A stretch of DNA of 64,000 nt, from NCBI RefSeq assembly GCF_042242105.1, contig NC_092012.1, forward strand, positions 28,372,978-28,436,977. The letters run 5' to 3'. A program made the translations under genes and the position numbers. Positions 11,871-24,846 of this stretch are shown here, one piece after another; the stretch's first letter is position 1; each line of letters starts with the position of its first letter. The DNA is from Pempheris klunzingeri (taxonomy: Eukaryota; Chordata; Actinopteri; Acropomatiformes; Pempheridae). Under the pieces are notes generated by a model. That model searched no databases and was not told the DNA's origin. It worked only from the letters and a program-made list of their open reading frames with translations.

Positions 11871-14800
11871 ATGGAGGAGATTAAAGTGTCTCCTGACTAC
11901 AACTGGTTCAGGAGCACGGTGCCCCTGAAGCGAGTAAGTACCTCATGATTTCTAAGCTGTAATTCCTGGGCCCAACAAGTACACATCAACACACAACATG
12001 TGTAACAAGTCATGTGATAAACGTGCAGGAAAAGGAAAGAAATGAGCTTTAGTAAAAAAAAAAAAAAAAAAAGGTATAATAGAGAAAACAGGGCATTCAA
12101 AAAACCAGACCAGGGATTATTTGGCCTGTTTGCTGATGTGTTTTAGTGTTCACTCTATGAAAATGAAGCTGAATCAATCGATCAATCAATGTGTTTAGTG
12201 TGGAACATGTCACTTATTGATCATTGTCAGGCAGCACGAGTAGATTTGCATATCTGCTAGATAAGTTTCTAGATGTATGTCTGCTAGGAGATGTCTGATG
12301 CCAAGTATCAGAGCTTCAAACCTCTGTAAAAAAACAAACAAACAAAAAAACGCCCAATTTTTTTTCTTTTAATTTGGGAGATGTGTTTTTATCCATCCTG
12401 CATTAATATGATATTTGTGAATCACTTCGTTCTGTTAGTGAGCTGTTCGATCATCAGTTGATAACTTACCGATTCCTGGTGTCCTCCCCCAGGAAAAAAC
12501 AAGGATTTGAATAGCATTCTCTGTGTTTGTACATGCTTGTATCATATTCCTAGTTCTTAGTCAGTTCAAACATTCTGCCAGAAAACTGGTAAATACACAC
12601 CAGGAAAAACATCTCCCTGTCTGTGTGTTAAACCTATAACCTATCAAACATGACATGTCTCCATCTCATTGTTTTAACCTGAATGGCTTATGTAGGCAAA
12701 TGCTAATGTTACCCTGATATATCCATACTTAACTTTTACGCTTTCACTTAATAACTGTGACCCACAGTTCAGTCATCAGTTTTGATACAGCATTCAAAAT
12801 AGACATATTGCATTTTTGGTTTATTTGATGAAACTACAAAATAGAGCAACCACTCAATGTATCAAAATCAACTACAGTTTGTATTTTTAAAATACAGAAA
12901 TACGTTTACATAGGAACTGCATATTTAAGCTGCATATGATGCTATTTATCTGGACAGTGTGCATTTCTTCGCTAGCACATAGTCCATTTAATAAGATAAG
13001 ATAAGATCAACTTTATTCATCCCGAAGGAAATTATTTTGCCAGAATACAAATACCAAAATTAGAGCAGTATACGCAGTTACAGAAAGGTTAGTAATTAAG
13101 TGAAATCAAAATAAGAATACAAAGTGTAAAGTGTCTAAGTGGATGCAAAGAAATAGTGCCTAACAAATTAAGATAAAAATAAATACAAAATGTGAGCTAA
13201 GTAACAAGAAGCGGATAAATGTTAAATCAATAAACATTACTACACTTAAAATTAAATGATGTTATTTGCTTTCCATTGAGTTATTTAGATATTGTGAGAT
13301 GGCTAGAGGCACACAGGTTCAGTTACTACTCCACTCGCCCAACAAGCTGTCTGTACTTGATGGAGAGTATTTGAAGATAAATGTGTAAAGATATTTCAAA
13401 CATTGTAGCTAATAATAAACAGCAATAAGAAATGCTGTCCTCTTTAGATGTTCCACTGATGTGTATAATGACGATTTGACACACAGGTCATAGTCATAAG
13501 TTCAGCAGTAAACATTTTACTGCAATATCATCATTACATTTTTCCTGTGGAGCTTGTTCAGATCATCATAACTACAAGATGGAAAAGTAAAGTGTTGAGT
13601 CCTCAGTTAATTAGTTTAATTATGCAAATTTAAAACCAACATATGAAGCAATTAAAAGTATAAAACTCTCCATCAAGTCATTAAAAGTCATGACATATAA
13701 GAAAATATATCATAGAGCTATGACTTTGTAACTGACTCATAATCTAGTCAGGCCTGCAGTGTCAGTGTAGTTGAAGGCTAATGAACTGATATGACATTTG
13801 GTTTTGGGGGTCATCAGCTATAAATCACTATGTGCACTGAACTTGGCGCCCTGTCAGTGTTGATCAGAATCCCTGGAGAAGAGAAGGTACTGACTGATTG
13901 TTGGATCTAGCATTTTTAATTATCCAATTTTCACAATCTGTCCACTACTATTTAAAAAAAACAAACAAAAAAAACAGCCCAGCTGTGCAGAAAACAATCT
14001 GGCAGCCCTGCTTGAGTTAGCCAAGGAAATAGTGAAGGCGGCAATGTGGCTTCGATTACTGCATTATAATATATGATAATAGCATGAATCTGCCTGCTGT
14101 TTCCAGCTGAACTCCAAAGTGGTGATGGTCTTTACCAGAGAGCTCTCTCATAAATACTGTCTCATGATGGAAATAACAAAAAGCAGAATTAAAGTCCTCC
14201 AAACAGAACCGCGGCAGCTGCTCTGCTTCATCGTACAGTGAGACACACTAGACTGGCTAATGGCTGAGCTGCTCAACATCAGCAACAAGAGTGTTTGCCC
14301 CCTCCACCCCTGGGTGCTCTGCTCCTGTTGGTGGACTTAAACTGCTCAGAATGCTTTCGCAGCAATCACACTGATCCTCATACCGCTTACTAATAAGAGC
14401 TCATTTTCACATCTGCTTTGTTGGCAGCACACAGAGTGCTGTCTCACTACTTATTACTAACTACTAACTAGTAATTACAGTGTAAAGCTTCTGATAATAT
14501 AGTCACAGTCTTGCCATTTAGTCCCTCATAACTGTGGTTGGTTGTCCACACTGTAAAACATTGTTTTTGGCTTCACCACAGTGTTAAAACCACTGCAGAA
14601 AAACTGACAATGCAGGACAAAGATGAGGACAAATGGCAGGAACACAGCATCAACAAACAACATGATTTATAATAGATACAAATACTGCAACAATAATAAA
14701 ATAAAATGGCCGAAGGGTTCAATTAAAGTAGGCCGCATTGAGCATCCTCATTTAATTTGGCTTAAAAACTTGTTCAGTATTGTTTTGGTGCCTCTAACTC

Positions 14801-15785
14801 ATCCTGAGGATTTACATCGTTTGGTTACATCTGAGGCTTCCATATAGTATTTACTGTTCTCTGCTTCTCCAGTTTATTCTCGATGGACAGACATAAAATA
14901 AAAAGTGAATAAAGATAAAATGATAAAATACTTCCAGGGTTACTTCATTAAACATCAGTCAGTGACATTCTTCAGACTCTGAGTGACTCTTCTTCTAACA
15001 GAGTAGTCAATGTTGTCTGTGAAGGCATCACTTACTGCTGGCAGATATTTAAACTACAGACAGGAAGGAATTGGTCTCATGGCTCATGTTGGTTCAGTCA
15101 CCCATCACATGCTGCCTATGACACAGTGTGTACAGTTTTGCAGCCTCTTGAAGGGTCAAGAACTCCCAGTTTGCACCACTGCAGTGACTCATGTTTTTTT
15201 TTTTTTATTTATGTAAAATCACCTTTCTGTTAGTTTCATGTGTTAGTGTGAGGGAGGTTACAGTCTCATCGCTCCACACAGATCTGATGCTTTCAATGCT
15301 TCACTTTAAATGGTCAATGGTCTGTACTTGTATAGTGTCTATATATAGCAGTCATTTCAACCACTCAAAGCGCTTACGTCACATGCTTCATGTACGTCAG
15401 CATTTGCTCATTAAATCTATTCCCACTTGCTTTTCATCCACACGCCAACCTTTACACCTCACACAACAGGAAACCCTTTTTCTACATAAAAACAGGTGGA
15501 TGAAAAACACACAAGGAGAGCAACAGGCACATCTTGATTTGTGACTCAGAATGTAGTTGGCTGATTTAATCCGTGAACTACACAGAACCACTGACGCTCC
15601 AGGCAGACGACAAGCTGATGGATGGTTGCTGGTTTTAGAACCTTCTGTTTGTGTGGAGCATCTGTACCAAACCATCTAACAGAATACAGAAAAAGAATAT
15701 TTGGAGAGGTGTGAGGTGATGTTTACTCATGTCTTTTGTGTGGAAACAGAGCTATAAAGCAGCTGTCAGGTGTGTGTGTGTTAGG

Positions 15786-15824
<39 letters not shown>

Positions 15825-17692
15825 TCACTCACTCACTGCACTGAATAATCATGTGACAAGTTGAAGAGCTGTGCCGTTGCACATGAATCCACCAGCAGTC
15901 TGCACTGCTGTAGTAATACAAATCATTTCTGGACTACTGTAAAGCTGACATGGATTCATTAGTTGATTCATTAGTTTATTTGACAGAAATGTAATCAATG
16001 AATTTTTAGTAACTAGTTTGGTTATCATATAGTTTGATTTAATTTAAAAACAGAAATACAAAAGATTTGTTGGTCTCAGCTTCTTAAATGTGAGAATTCA
16101 CTGCTTTTCTTTGTCACATAACCGAGTGCTCATCCTGATTCCAACAGTCACACCTTTATTCAAGTGTGTGGTCTTTATCGTAAGCTGAACTCCGTACTTC
16201 CTGCAGAGCAACGCTTGCATGATTGAAGAGACACTTCAGGGCCACGATGTTGTTTTCTCACAGTGTTTTTACCTCCTCCAGATTATTGTTGACGACGATG
16301 ACAGTAAGGTGTGGTCGCTGTATGATGCTGGCCCAAAGAGCATCAGGTGTCCCATCATCTTCCTCCCCCCTGTCAGTGGGACTGCTGAGGTGTTCTTCCA
16401 GCAGGTGCTGGCTCTGACAGGCTGGGGCTACAGAGTCATCTCGGTGAGCTCGTCACTGAAAGCGTGCTGCCGCCTCAGCATCTTCTTCAGCCTTTACAGC
16501 TGCATATTTACAAGGGCTGCAACTCACCGTTACATTCTCATTATTTAGTTCCTTATTCTCTCAATGAATCTGAACATTTGCTTTGTTTGATTGAAAAATA
16601 TTCTCAGAAAACTGTGAGACAACAGCTAAAAGGCACAAAGCGGTAGCAAAATAATGAAATTGTAACATTTCCACCATGACTGATCATGTTTGTTGTTTCC
16701 AGCTGCAGTATCCGGTGTACTGGGACCTCATGGAGTTCTGCGACGGCTTCAGGAAGCTTCTGGACCACCTGCAGCTGGATAAAGTAAGTCTGTTTTCCTC
16801 CTGCTGACTCTTCTTTTGGAAAAGTAAGTGTGTGTTTGTTAGTCCGAGAGGTGGGGGCTGTTTTTTCCACCTGTACATAGATGAAGCCTTTCCTGATAAC
16901 TGGCCCTATATGTCTCCCCAAATACATGAACAGTGAGCAGGATAGAAGTGTAGGTTAGTGATACTGAAAGTCTTGGACACCGACTGTTTGCTATGTGTTA
17001 TTATTGGCAGATTCCTTCAAAACAAAGAGCAGACAGAAATGTTGTGTCTGACTAGGCCTAATTAGACTCTGATGATGATCTCCGTCACCTAAACCTTCAG
17101 GTTCATCTGTTCGGAGCCTCTCTGGGTGGATTCTTGGCTCAGAAGTTTGCAGAGTGCACACACAAGTCTCCCAGAGTGCACTCTCTGATACTGTGTAACT
17201 CGTTCAGCGACACCTCCATCTTCAACCAGACGTGGACAGCAAACAGGTGATTTTAAATGATCCCAGCGAAGACTTTCCTCTCTTTTAAGTTCAACGTTTG
17301 TTATTAACATCTGCTTTCCACCTTCCTGCTCAGTTTCTGGTTGATGCCAGCTTTCATGTTGAAGAAGATCGTCCTGGGGAACTTTGCTAAAGGACCCGTG
17401 GACTCTAAAATGGCCGATGCAATCGACTTCATGGTAGACAGGGTAAGTGTTGCAGAGGCGGTTCATGTTGGAGTAATGTGTTTCTGCAGTGTAGTGCCAC
17501 AGTCATGAGAAGCAGACGTGACCTAAGGTGGTTCGGACATTTTTATGTTTTCCCACATCTCTTCTAGTGTGTTCAGTGGGATTAAGGGGCTAAGATGTGA
17601 GGAAAAGTGAGGTAATGTGGTCAAGAAGCACCGTTAAACTGCACACGTGAGGCTTATCCATCCTGTAATCTCACTTTTGTTTGAATGTCGCC

Positions 17693-17731
<39 letters not shown>

Positions 17732-18978
17732 TGGAGAGTCTGAACCAAAGTGAGCTGGCATCACGGCTAACGCTCAACTGTCAGAACTCTTACGTGGAGC
17801 CCCACAAAATAAAAGACATTGCTGTGACCATCATAGATGTAAGTGTTGAACCACGTCTTCCCATCCAGTGTACCAGTGTCCATTCATGTGAATACTTACC
17901 ACGTGTGCTCTCTGTGGAGGTGTTTGACCAGAGCGCGCTGTCACTGGAGGCGAAGGAGGAGATGTACAAACTGTATCCTAATGCCAGACGAGCTCATCTG
18001 AAAACAGGAGGCAACTTTCCGTACCTGTGCAGGAGTGCTGAAGTCAACCTCTACATACAGGTATGCTAATAACAAATGATGGCACAGCGTTATCAGCCGC
18101 AGCCTGCAGTGCAATGCAGTGATAAGAAGATAAATTCACAAAGCTCATTATTTTCAAGCTGTCAAACCCAAAATGCTGCCTTCATTAAAGATAAACTAGA
18201 TGACTGCAGTGTTTGGTAGGAATGTTGATTGTCACAGATCGAGTCATGATTCCAGATCGAAGCATCACATGGGGAAGAAATCTACAAAATGAGCCCATGT
18301 ATCATACGAACCTGATTAAAGACTATATGGTTCTGAATATGACATTCAGAACTTGCCTGAGAATCTCCTTGTTTTTACGTTGTCTTCAAGTATTCAGTGA
18401 CATTTGTCTGTACATCCAAGGGTACACTGCAAACTGGAACTGCTCAAAGCTCATTCAAAATGTAAATATAGGCTAAAAAAAAGCTCTAGTTGTAGCCCAC
18501 AGCTAACTCACTGAGTCACCACCACGACCGTTTCCATGACCGGTCACAGAGATGTGATTAAGTGTTGCTCAAAATTAAGATTTAAACACATTTGAATCAA
18601 AATGTAAAGAAATGTAGACTAAAACAGGTCTAAGAGAGAGTAGCAGAAAAAAGAAAACATGCTGAGATTCACTTTAAAATGCAAGGACAGGATTTGAGGT
18701 GAGGAGGAGCAGCCAGTGCACAGAAAAACAGGCCGTTGAATGAGTGTTCCCCACGCTCCAACACAACGCATCGCCTTGTGTCCGACGTCGTGCACGTGGA
18801 ACCGGCCTGTCTGAATGCATTCCTCCTGACGCTGCTTGTCGTTCGTTTCCAGATTCACTTGCGTCAGTTCCACGGGACGAGATACGCCGCCATCAGTCCC
18901 GACATGGTGAGCGCCGAGGAGCTGCAGGTGCAGGAGAGTCACCTGAGCAGCAACCAGGACTCTGACGACGACCAATGA
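11871..18978 (+). CDS. spg21: Maspardin (SPG21), alpha/beta-hydrolase-fold protein
   Basis: Eight plus-strand coding exons: 11871-11933, 16282-16443, 16703-16783, 17101-17246, 17334-17442, 17731-17838, 17920-18060 and 18853-18978. They join to 311 residues; human maspardin has 308. The protein starts [14 protein letters not shown] and carries IIVDDDDSK and LQYPVYWD. The nucleophile-elbow-like motif LFGASLGG lies in exon 4, followed by [21 protein letters not shown] and [14 protein letters not shown]. Known role of the family: a cytosolic/endosomal protein that binds CD4 and ALDH16A1, lost in the human Mast syndrome form of spastic paraplegia. Whether it is an active hydrolase is doubtful in the literature. 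The start codon lies directly after a CAG acceptor, so an upstream non-coding exon is implied. Intron 1 is 4.3 kb. Intron 6 (17839-17919) is only 81 nt and lacks in-frame stops. The exon 6 acceptor follows a (GT)n run. Confidence 0.96.
12988..13110 (-). repeat. L2-type LINE 3' tail, minus orientation, in spg21 intron 1
   Basis: The plus strand reads ATAAGATAAGATAAGATCAA then CTTTATTCATCCCGAAGGAA. This is the reverse complement of the fish LINE terminus 'TTCC..GGGATGAATAAAG..TATCTTATC'. It is 5'-truncated, and its right limit is approximate. Confidence 0.65.
15308..15400 (-). repeat. SINE tail fragment in spg21 intron 1
   Basis: The plus strand AATGGTCTGTACTTGTATAG ... CAACCACTCAAAGCGCTTAC matches the tail end of the same tRNA-derived family seen at 7180-7411. 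The head is missing. Confidence 0.5.
15787..15836. repeat. (CA)n followed by (TCAC)n
   Basis: About 17 CA units pass directly into four TCAC units, a compound microsatellite in spg21 intron 1. Confidence 0.9.
17695..17727. repeat. (GT)n microsatellite forming the spg21 exon 6 acceptor tract
   Basis: A GT run of about 33 bp ends directly at the CAG acceptor of exon 6 (exon starts 17731). It takes the place of an ordinary pyrimidine tract. Confidence 0.9.
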
Positions 18979-21900
18979 GAACGGCGTTTACCTGCAGACT
19001 GCCTCCGCATTTCCATCAGTGTCTCTCACTCTCCTCCTGAGCGCATCATCTCACCAGATGTTTTCCAGATCCGCCAATCCGAGAGTCAACTGAGAATATT
19101 TTTGACAGATGAAGCAATATTTTGATAATGACCTGTACATAAACTATAATGGGCTGCTTTGCTTTAAAAACATGACACCTTGCCTTATGTGGAATGAATC
19201 TGATGCACTCACAAACTGCCTGAACTGTTTGCCTCAAGTGTTCATTTCTATGTGTAATATATTATATTGTGGTTAACACAGCCAGCACTGAACTGGTTCC
19301 ATGTTAACAGAAAGGTGAACACACTGGTTATATATCTGAAACTGTTTGTGCAATTCAACGAGATGATTTTTTTTTTTTTTTTTTTTTTTTCTCCATTTCT
19401 TTTGGAATACAGTTAATTATTTTGAATTTCACGCTGTTGTTATTTCCACCATGTGTCTCAGTGTTTGAAGCACGGCTCGGCAGTAAGCTGTCATGTTGTG
19501 TGTAATAACTGCCAGCTCTCAGCGGTGCCTCCATGAGATGAGTCCACCTGCCAAAGAATCAGCCTCTAAAACTCAAGTTCTGCTGAGCCAAACTGAAACG
19601 CAAAGTGTCACCGGACGTTCTGTGGTGTGGAGCTCAGAACACGACATCTCTAACCCTTTTAAGAATCGTCACTGCCCAGAAAGACAGAGGAGGCAGCTGT
19701 AGGACATCACGTTCCTGTCTTCTGCTCCTGAACACTTCTGTTAAGAGAATAAATGAAAATGACATGCTGTGCCTTTTTAGAAGAGATACAGCAGATTCTC
19801 TGCTATGAGTTCTGCTCATTTTAATCACTGTCATGCAGCAGAAAAACGGTTAAATGTTGAAACCCACTAATGTCATATACAACCAGTTAAGAAAAGCAGA
19901 ATGAGCTGTTGCTGTTTCCTTTATTTCCATTTCCTTCAACCCAACCAACCATTCAATCCGTCCATCAAGTCTGCTTCAGCCTTCATTTTACTGGTTCAGT
20001 TTATCTGCAGCTGCTCGGTATGGATCACGTGGTAACATAATGTGAAAGAGGTCACTCATATTGACAGACAATTAGCAGCTTAATGTGCAGCTCTCCTCAG
20101 CTTTACAGTGAGGTTCACTCACTGCTCTCAGTAGCCTCGTTTTCAGACAGAAAGCTAAAGAGCCAGGGTTCACTACCTGCTCAGCAGCATGGAGGAGCAT
20201 TCAGGAGTCACTGATACTAAAGACCGAGGTCTCCTTGAAGGTCACAGACACTTTTCTGCAGTGGAATAATGCAATGACCTCTTCTAGACCCTCGTGACAC
20301 AATTAATTTTAGTTTTGTTTTAAAATACAGCCGTCCTGCAGCATTTCCTCCTCCCTCTCAGGACAGGGAGGGGGAAGTGTACTGTAACTGCATGACTTCA
20401 TTTGGTGACATTGATATAATGTACACATGATTCACACACACAGTATGGAGGCTCTGCTGTATTAAATCAGAGGACTGATTAGGAGGACTGAAGGGCAAAA
20501 TAAGTAGATTCACTTGTTTCGCAGCAACCTGCACCTTGTCACCATTTACACTAATATTCTTCATATTTGTTCACCATTTATCACTTGTGGAGGTTTTAAT
20601 TGAGAAACCATTTGTGCAGGAGAAGAGTTAAGTGATGCATCAAACACAGAGGGCCTGCAGCACAAAGCCTGAGTCAGCAGAGCCAGTGATGAGCAGCTCT
20701 GTGATACCTGTTAGCTCAGGGTTTGTCAAGCCTGCTTTGTAGTACAGAGTAACAATACTGTTACTCAGTGTAGACAAATGTAGAATATGGAACGCCAACA
20801 GTTCATATAGATGTGATTTTCAACACGGGAATGTGTTGATTTATCACATGTTGTCAACATGCTGTCAGTGTGTGTGTCCTTGTATGTGTGTGGTTACCAT
20901 GTTTGTGTATTTGATCTGTTGCTCAGTCAGACATGTTGAGCAGAAATTACCTCCTGGGCTCCACACAGCTCAAACACACCGTCTGTGTCTCTACTTTATT
21001 TAACCACACAGTGTTTTACATTGCTGGATAACATTGTAATTCAATTGATAGCCAGACCAATAAGTCACAACACAACACAGCGGCACCAAACAAATGTAAT
21101 ATTGCTGCATCTCATGCTTCAGACTGAATTGTATCTACAAAACGGATCAGTTAGTTCAAACCTAAGTCCACCTGTGACCAGGCAGCCAATCAGGGAAAAG
21201 AGAATTAAAGTTATTAAAGCACAAATTCTTTATTTTATTTCTGGTCAGTTTACTCAATTTGTAAGAAATAAAGTATTTTTTAAAATGTCTTCTATGGCAT
21301 TTAAATAAACAGTAGGTGTGTGCTGCTCCCTTCCCTCCTGCTCCATTTATGTGCTGCTGTTGAATCATCAGAGGAAATCAGGAAGGTGGAGTTGTTTCAT
21401 TGCTTTAATAAACATGATTCGGAATATTTGGGCTTCAATTCAGGTGTCCAAACGTGTTTTAAACTCTGGACATGAAGAAGGATCCACAGCATTAAAGACT
21501 CAGTGGAAGAATTCATCTAATCAGGTTACACCTTACACATTACCGAGGTTTCAACAGGCTCCTTTTAATCTGCAGGAAACTTTCACAACTTCAAACCAAA
21601 GACTAACTTATTTGTAACATCAATCAATGAAAATATAAAACCTCAGTGTTTCACTGGGCTTTTACTTTCAGAGCAACCTGAACACTTCCCTCAACCGTAA
21701 CATACCTTGAACCCTAAAAACACAGTGAAAGTTGCATCAAACTCATGATAACTGAAGATATGAAGAACAAATGTGTAAACATTCAGCAAGCCTCCACCTT
21801 AAAAAGGTAACAATTTATTAAATGTGAGGTCGAACCACCATAACTGCAATCAAAGTGACGAGTGGCTTTCAAAATAATGCATTTAAAAAGAAATTAAAAC

Positions 21901-22202
21901 ATTAAGCGCCTGGAGCCCAAAGAATAAATTAAGATAAAAGCATTTGTGCGAGCTCAAACGTGGGGACCAGGTGGAAGTCACAGTTCTGTTAAGAAGTAAT
22001 CACAGCGTGTGGTGTCATCATCGTCTTTGCACAACACCTCAATGGGTGGATGTGAATCAGGAATATTTATTTCATGACAAACTAAAGAAATCATCTAAAA
22101 TATGAAGCTGTCATCAAATAATTACTGCTCCAAAACAGGAGGGCAGGATCTGAAAAGACGTGTAAGTGTTCAGCCGAAAAGTTCGGAGCGATTCGATGCT
22201 TG
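18979..22202. other. Convergent intergenic region, spg21 and shcbp1 3' ends
   Basis: The two genes converge here. The left part is spg21 3' UTR; a T-run lies at about 19368-19390 and an AATAAA at about 19747. On the right, TTTATT at 22066-22071 reads AATAAA on the minus strand, about 135 nt beyond the shcbp1 stop, and is a good candidate poly(A) signal. Between them I see no exon and no assignable repeat. Confidence 0.55.
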
Positions 22203-22432
22203 TCAGTAGAAAAAGGTGCCGAAGTCGCCCATGCCATTGCGCCTGAACTGGTTCCCCTGAATGGAGGCGAAGATCTGGTGGTCCATCAGATCCTGGACGG
22301 CTCGGCTGCAGGACGTCTCCTTGTTTCTGCTCAGCTGGCGACTAAACTGCCACTTCCTGTCTGACGTGGAGACGACGCCACCGTCTGTGCTGCTGCTGCT
22401 GCTCTCTGCCGCCTCTGGCTGAGCATCCGCTG

Positions 22433-22465
<33 letters not shown>

Positions 22466-24789
22466 GCAGGTTTGATGTCGATGTTGTGGGAGGATCTGGA
22501 ACACCTCCCTGCTGTTTTTCTTCAGCAGTCGCTTCAGTGGGATCTTCTGGGAACAAAAGGTCTGTTTAATATCGATGACATGCTGCAGAATGTGCCTTGT
22601 TCTACATCTTCATTTCTTTCAGGTTACATTCTGACTGTGAGAGCTCCACCCACCTTCACTTCTGTCCTGAGGGACTCCGTGTTGTTCCCCCTTGTTGGGT
22701 TTCACTAGAATCACTCCGTAGCCTTCGTTGTTGTGGATCACATTGTTCTCCAAGGTGATAGACGGCATCGCGTCCAGTTCGTCAGCAAAGTCCTGCACAC
22801 ACACACACACACATTAAACACATTGAGTGGGACGGCACTCAGGATTCATGCGTCGCAGCGTTTGTGTGTTCTTTTAGCTCCAAGTCTGTTAAACATGTGG
22901 TTCTTAAACACATATGAATCTGCTCCAGTGTGATGTAACCAATCACAATGTTAACGACTTCTGTTTTATGGCTGTTGGTTGTCGAAGCCCCGGTTAGAAG
23001 GTCAGACCAAAGCCCCGACTGTGTTTCACAGTGTAAACACTGAAGACAGGATCTGTTTCTAACGTGAGGAGTCTGTTCTCACCTTGATCAGGATCCCGTC
23101 CTTACAGTGATGGAAGCCGTTACCAACCAGACTGCAAACACTGCCGGGGTAAATCTCCACACCAGCTCCCTGCAGACGAGGCCACATATGCAGTCACATT
23201 TACAATTAAGACGCTCCATAAACTGACCAGACGAGATGAGCTGATCCATATATCATCAGGTTACACAATAAATAAGTGAAAGGACAGAAATGCCAAAGAT
23301 GTGTTTGAGCCTCAGGTGGTGTCCAGGCACAGAAGCCTCTCTGACAGTCGGCCACTTTCACCTTGAGATGATTCTCTTACTGTGTGAAATGTATGGCACC
23401 GAAAATGCCTCCTCATTTGGTACCAAATTTGGATACCCATGGAGTAAATCTCATCAACATCCCCGAGCCAATAACCACACAGCGTGCTTGTACCAAGATC
23501 CAATAATGCTGCTGGTATTGCAGGAAAAAACAGGTTATTCATATCATATGATACCCACTGTTAGCTGTGTAAGCAGGGCCGTGGTTCTGACAGAGCAGTG
23601 CAGCAGTGGTTCACTGTGAATGATATTATGTTTACAGACTTCTTCCAGTAGTGGTAAATAGGTCTATTTCTTATGTTGTAAAACTGCTTTGAGTGAAGTA
23701 ATGCCAAGACGCAGAAACATAAAGAGTTGGAACAGACTTAAGTTAAACCACATAGCAGGTTAATTTTTTTTTTTTCATATAAAGAAACAGGCTTGAGTTT
23801 GTTAAAAATGCCATGCAGCTGAAAATAAAACTAAAGATTTGTACTGTAATGTGTAATTTTATTTTTGTTATAATGGCTTTTATTATATTGGTACTGAAAG
23901 AATTATCATTCAGAACTTGGTATCGAAGACGCAGTATCAGTACCAGTACCAGTATTGAGCTCTAATGATGCCTGGCTTTGAGCTTTGAACACATGTCTGC
24001 TCCCATTAAATCACAGAACAACTCTCATGAACAGAGACGCTGCTTACTAACCACCTGCAGGGGAAGAAGAGACAACGCAGCGCATCAGTTCGACCATCTG
24101 TCGTTGGCGATTTGGGCCTTTTTAACAAACGGCCGTGACAGTAGTTTGTGAGAGGAGGACTCGGGAGTTTCCGCCTGTGACCGGAACCGTCCGGCACTCA
24201 CCTTGGAGCCGTACAGGTCGCACATGTTCATGGTGAGATGGGCCGACGTTCGGACGATAACTCCGGTGGTCTCACACTGCAGCACACAGTTCTCCATGGT
24301 TAGAGTCCCCTGACGCACACCTTACAGAGAGAAATACAGGCAGCAGACATTCCCACTCATTATTTCACATCATATTTCATGTGTGTGCATACAACAGTAC
24401 ATGAGGCTCATAAGAAAAATGATGATGGAGTTGCAGCCTGTATATGGACACGACTGTTAGAGATGAATCCTGCCATCTCTGAAGTTCCCTTTGCTACAGT
24501 GTCACAGCTGCATTCATATTTTCAACATATTACAGGTTCGAAGTGAAGTCCTGGACTGACATCAGTGTTCTAGGCAGGTTTGCAAATGAGGAGCCACCAC
24601 GGTGATGATGGCTCATCTACATTAGCCTGCAAACACAGATTCACGTGTACTCACACAGGATTCCCTCAATAGCATCGTGTTGGATGAACTTGATGTTGGA
24701 CAGTCTGACATCGACTCCAGTGGACTCCACAAACGAGTCGCCTTTGTTTCTCTTCTCAATCACCACCTCATCCGGAGGCCCAAAGCCTG

Positions 24790-24846
<57 letters not shown>

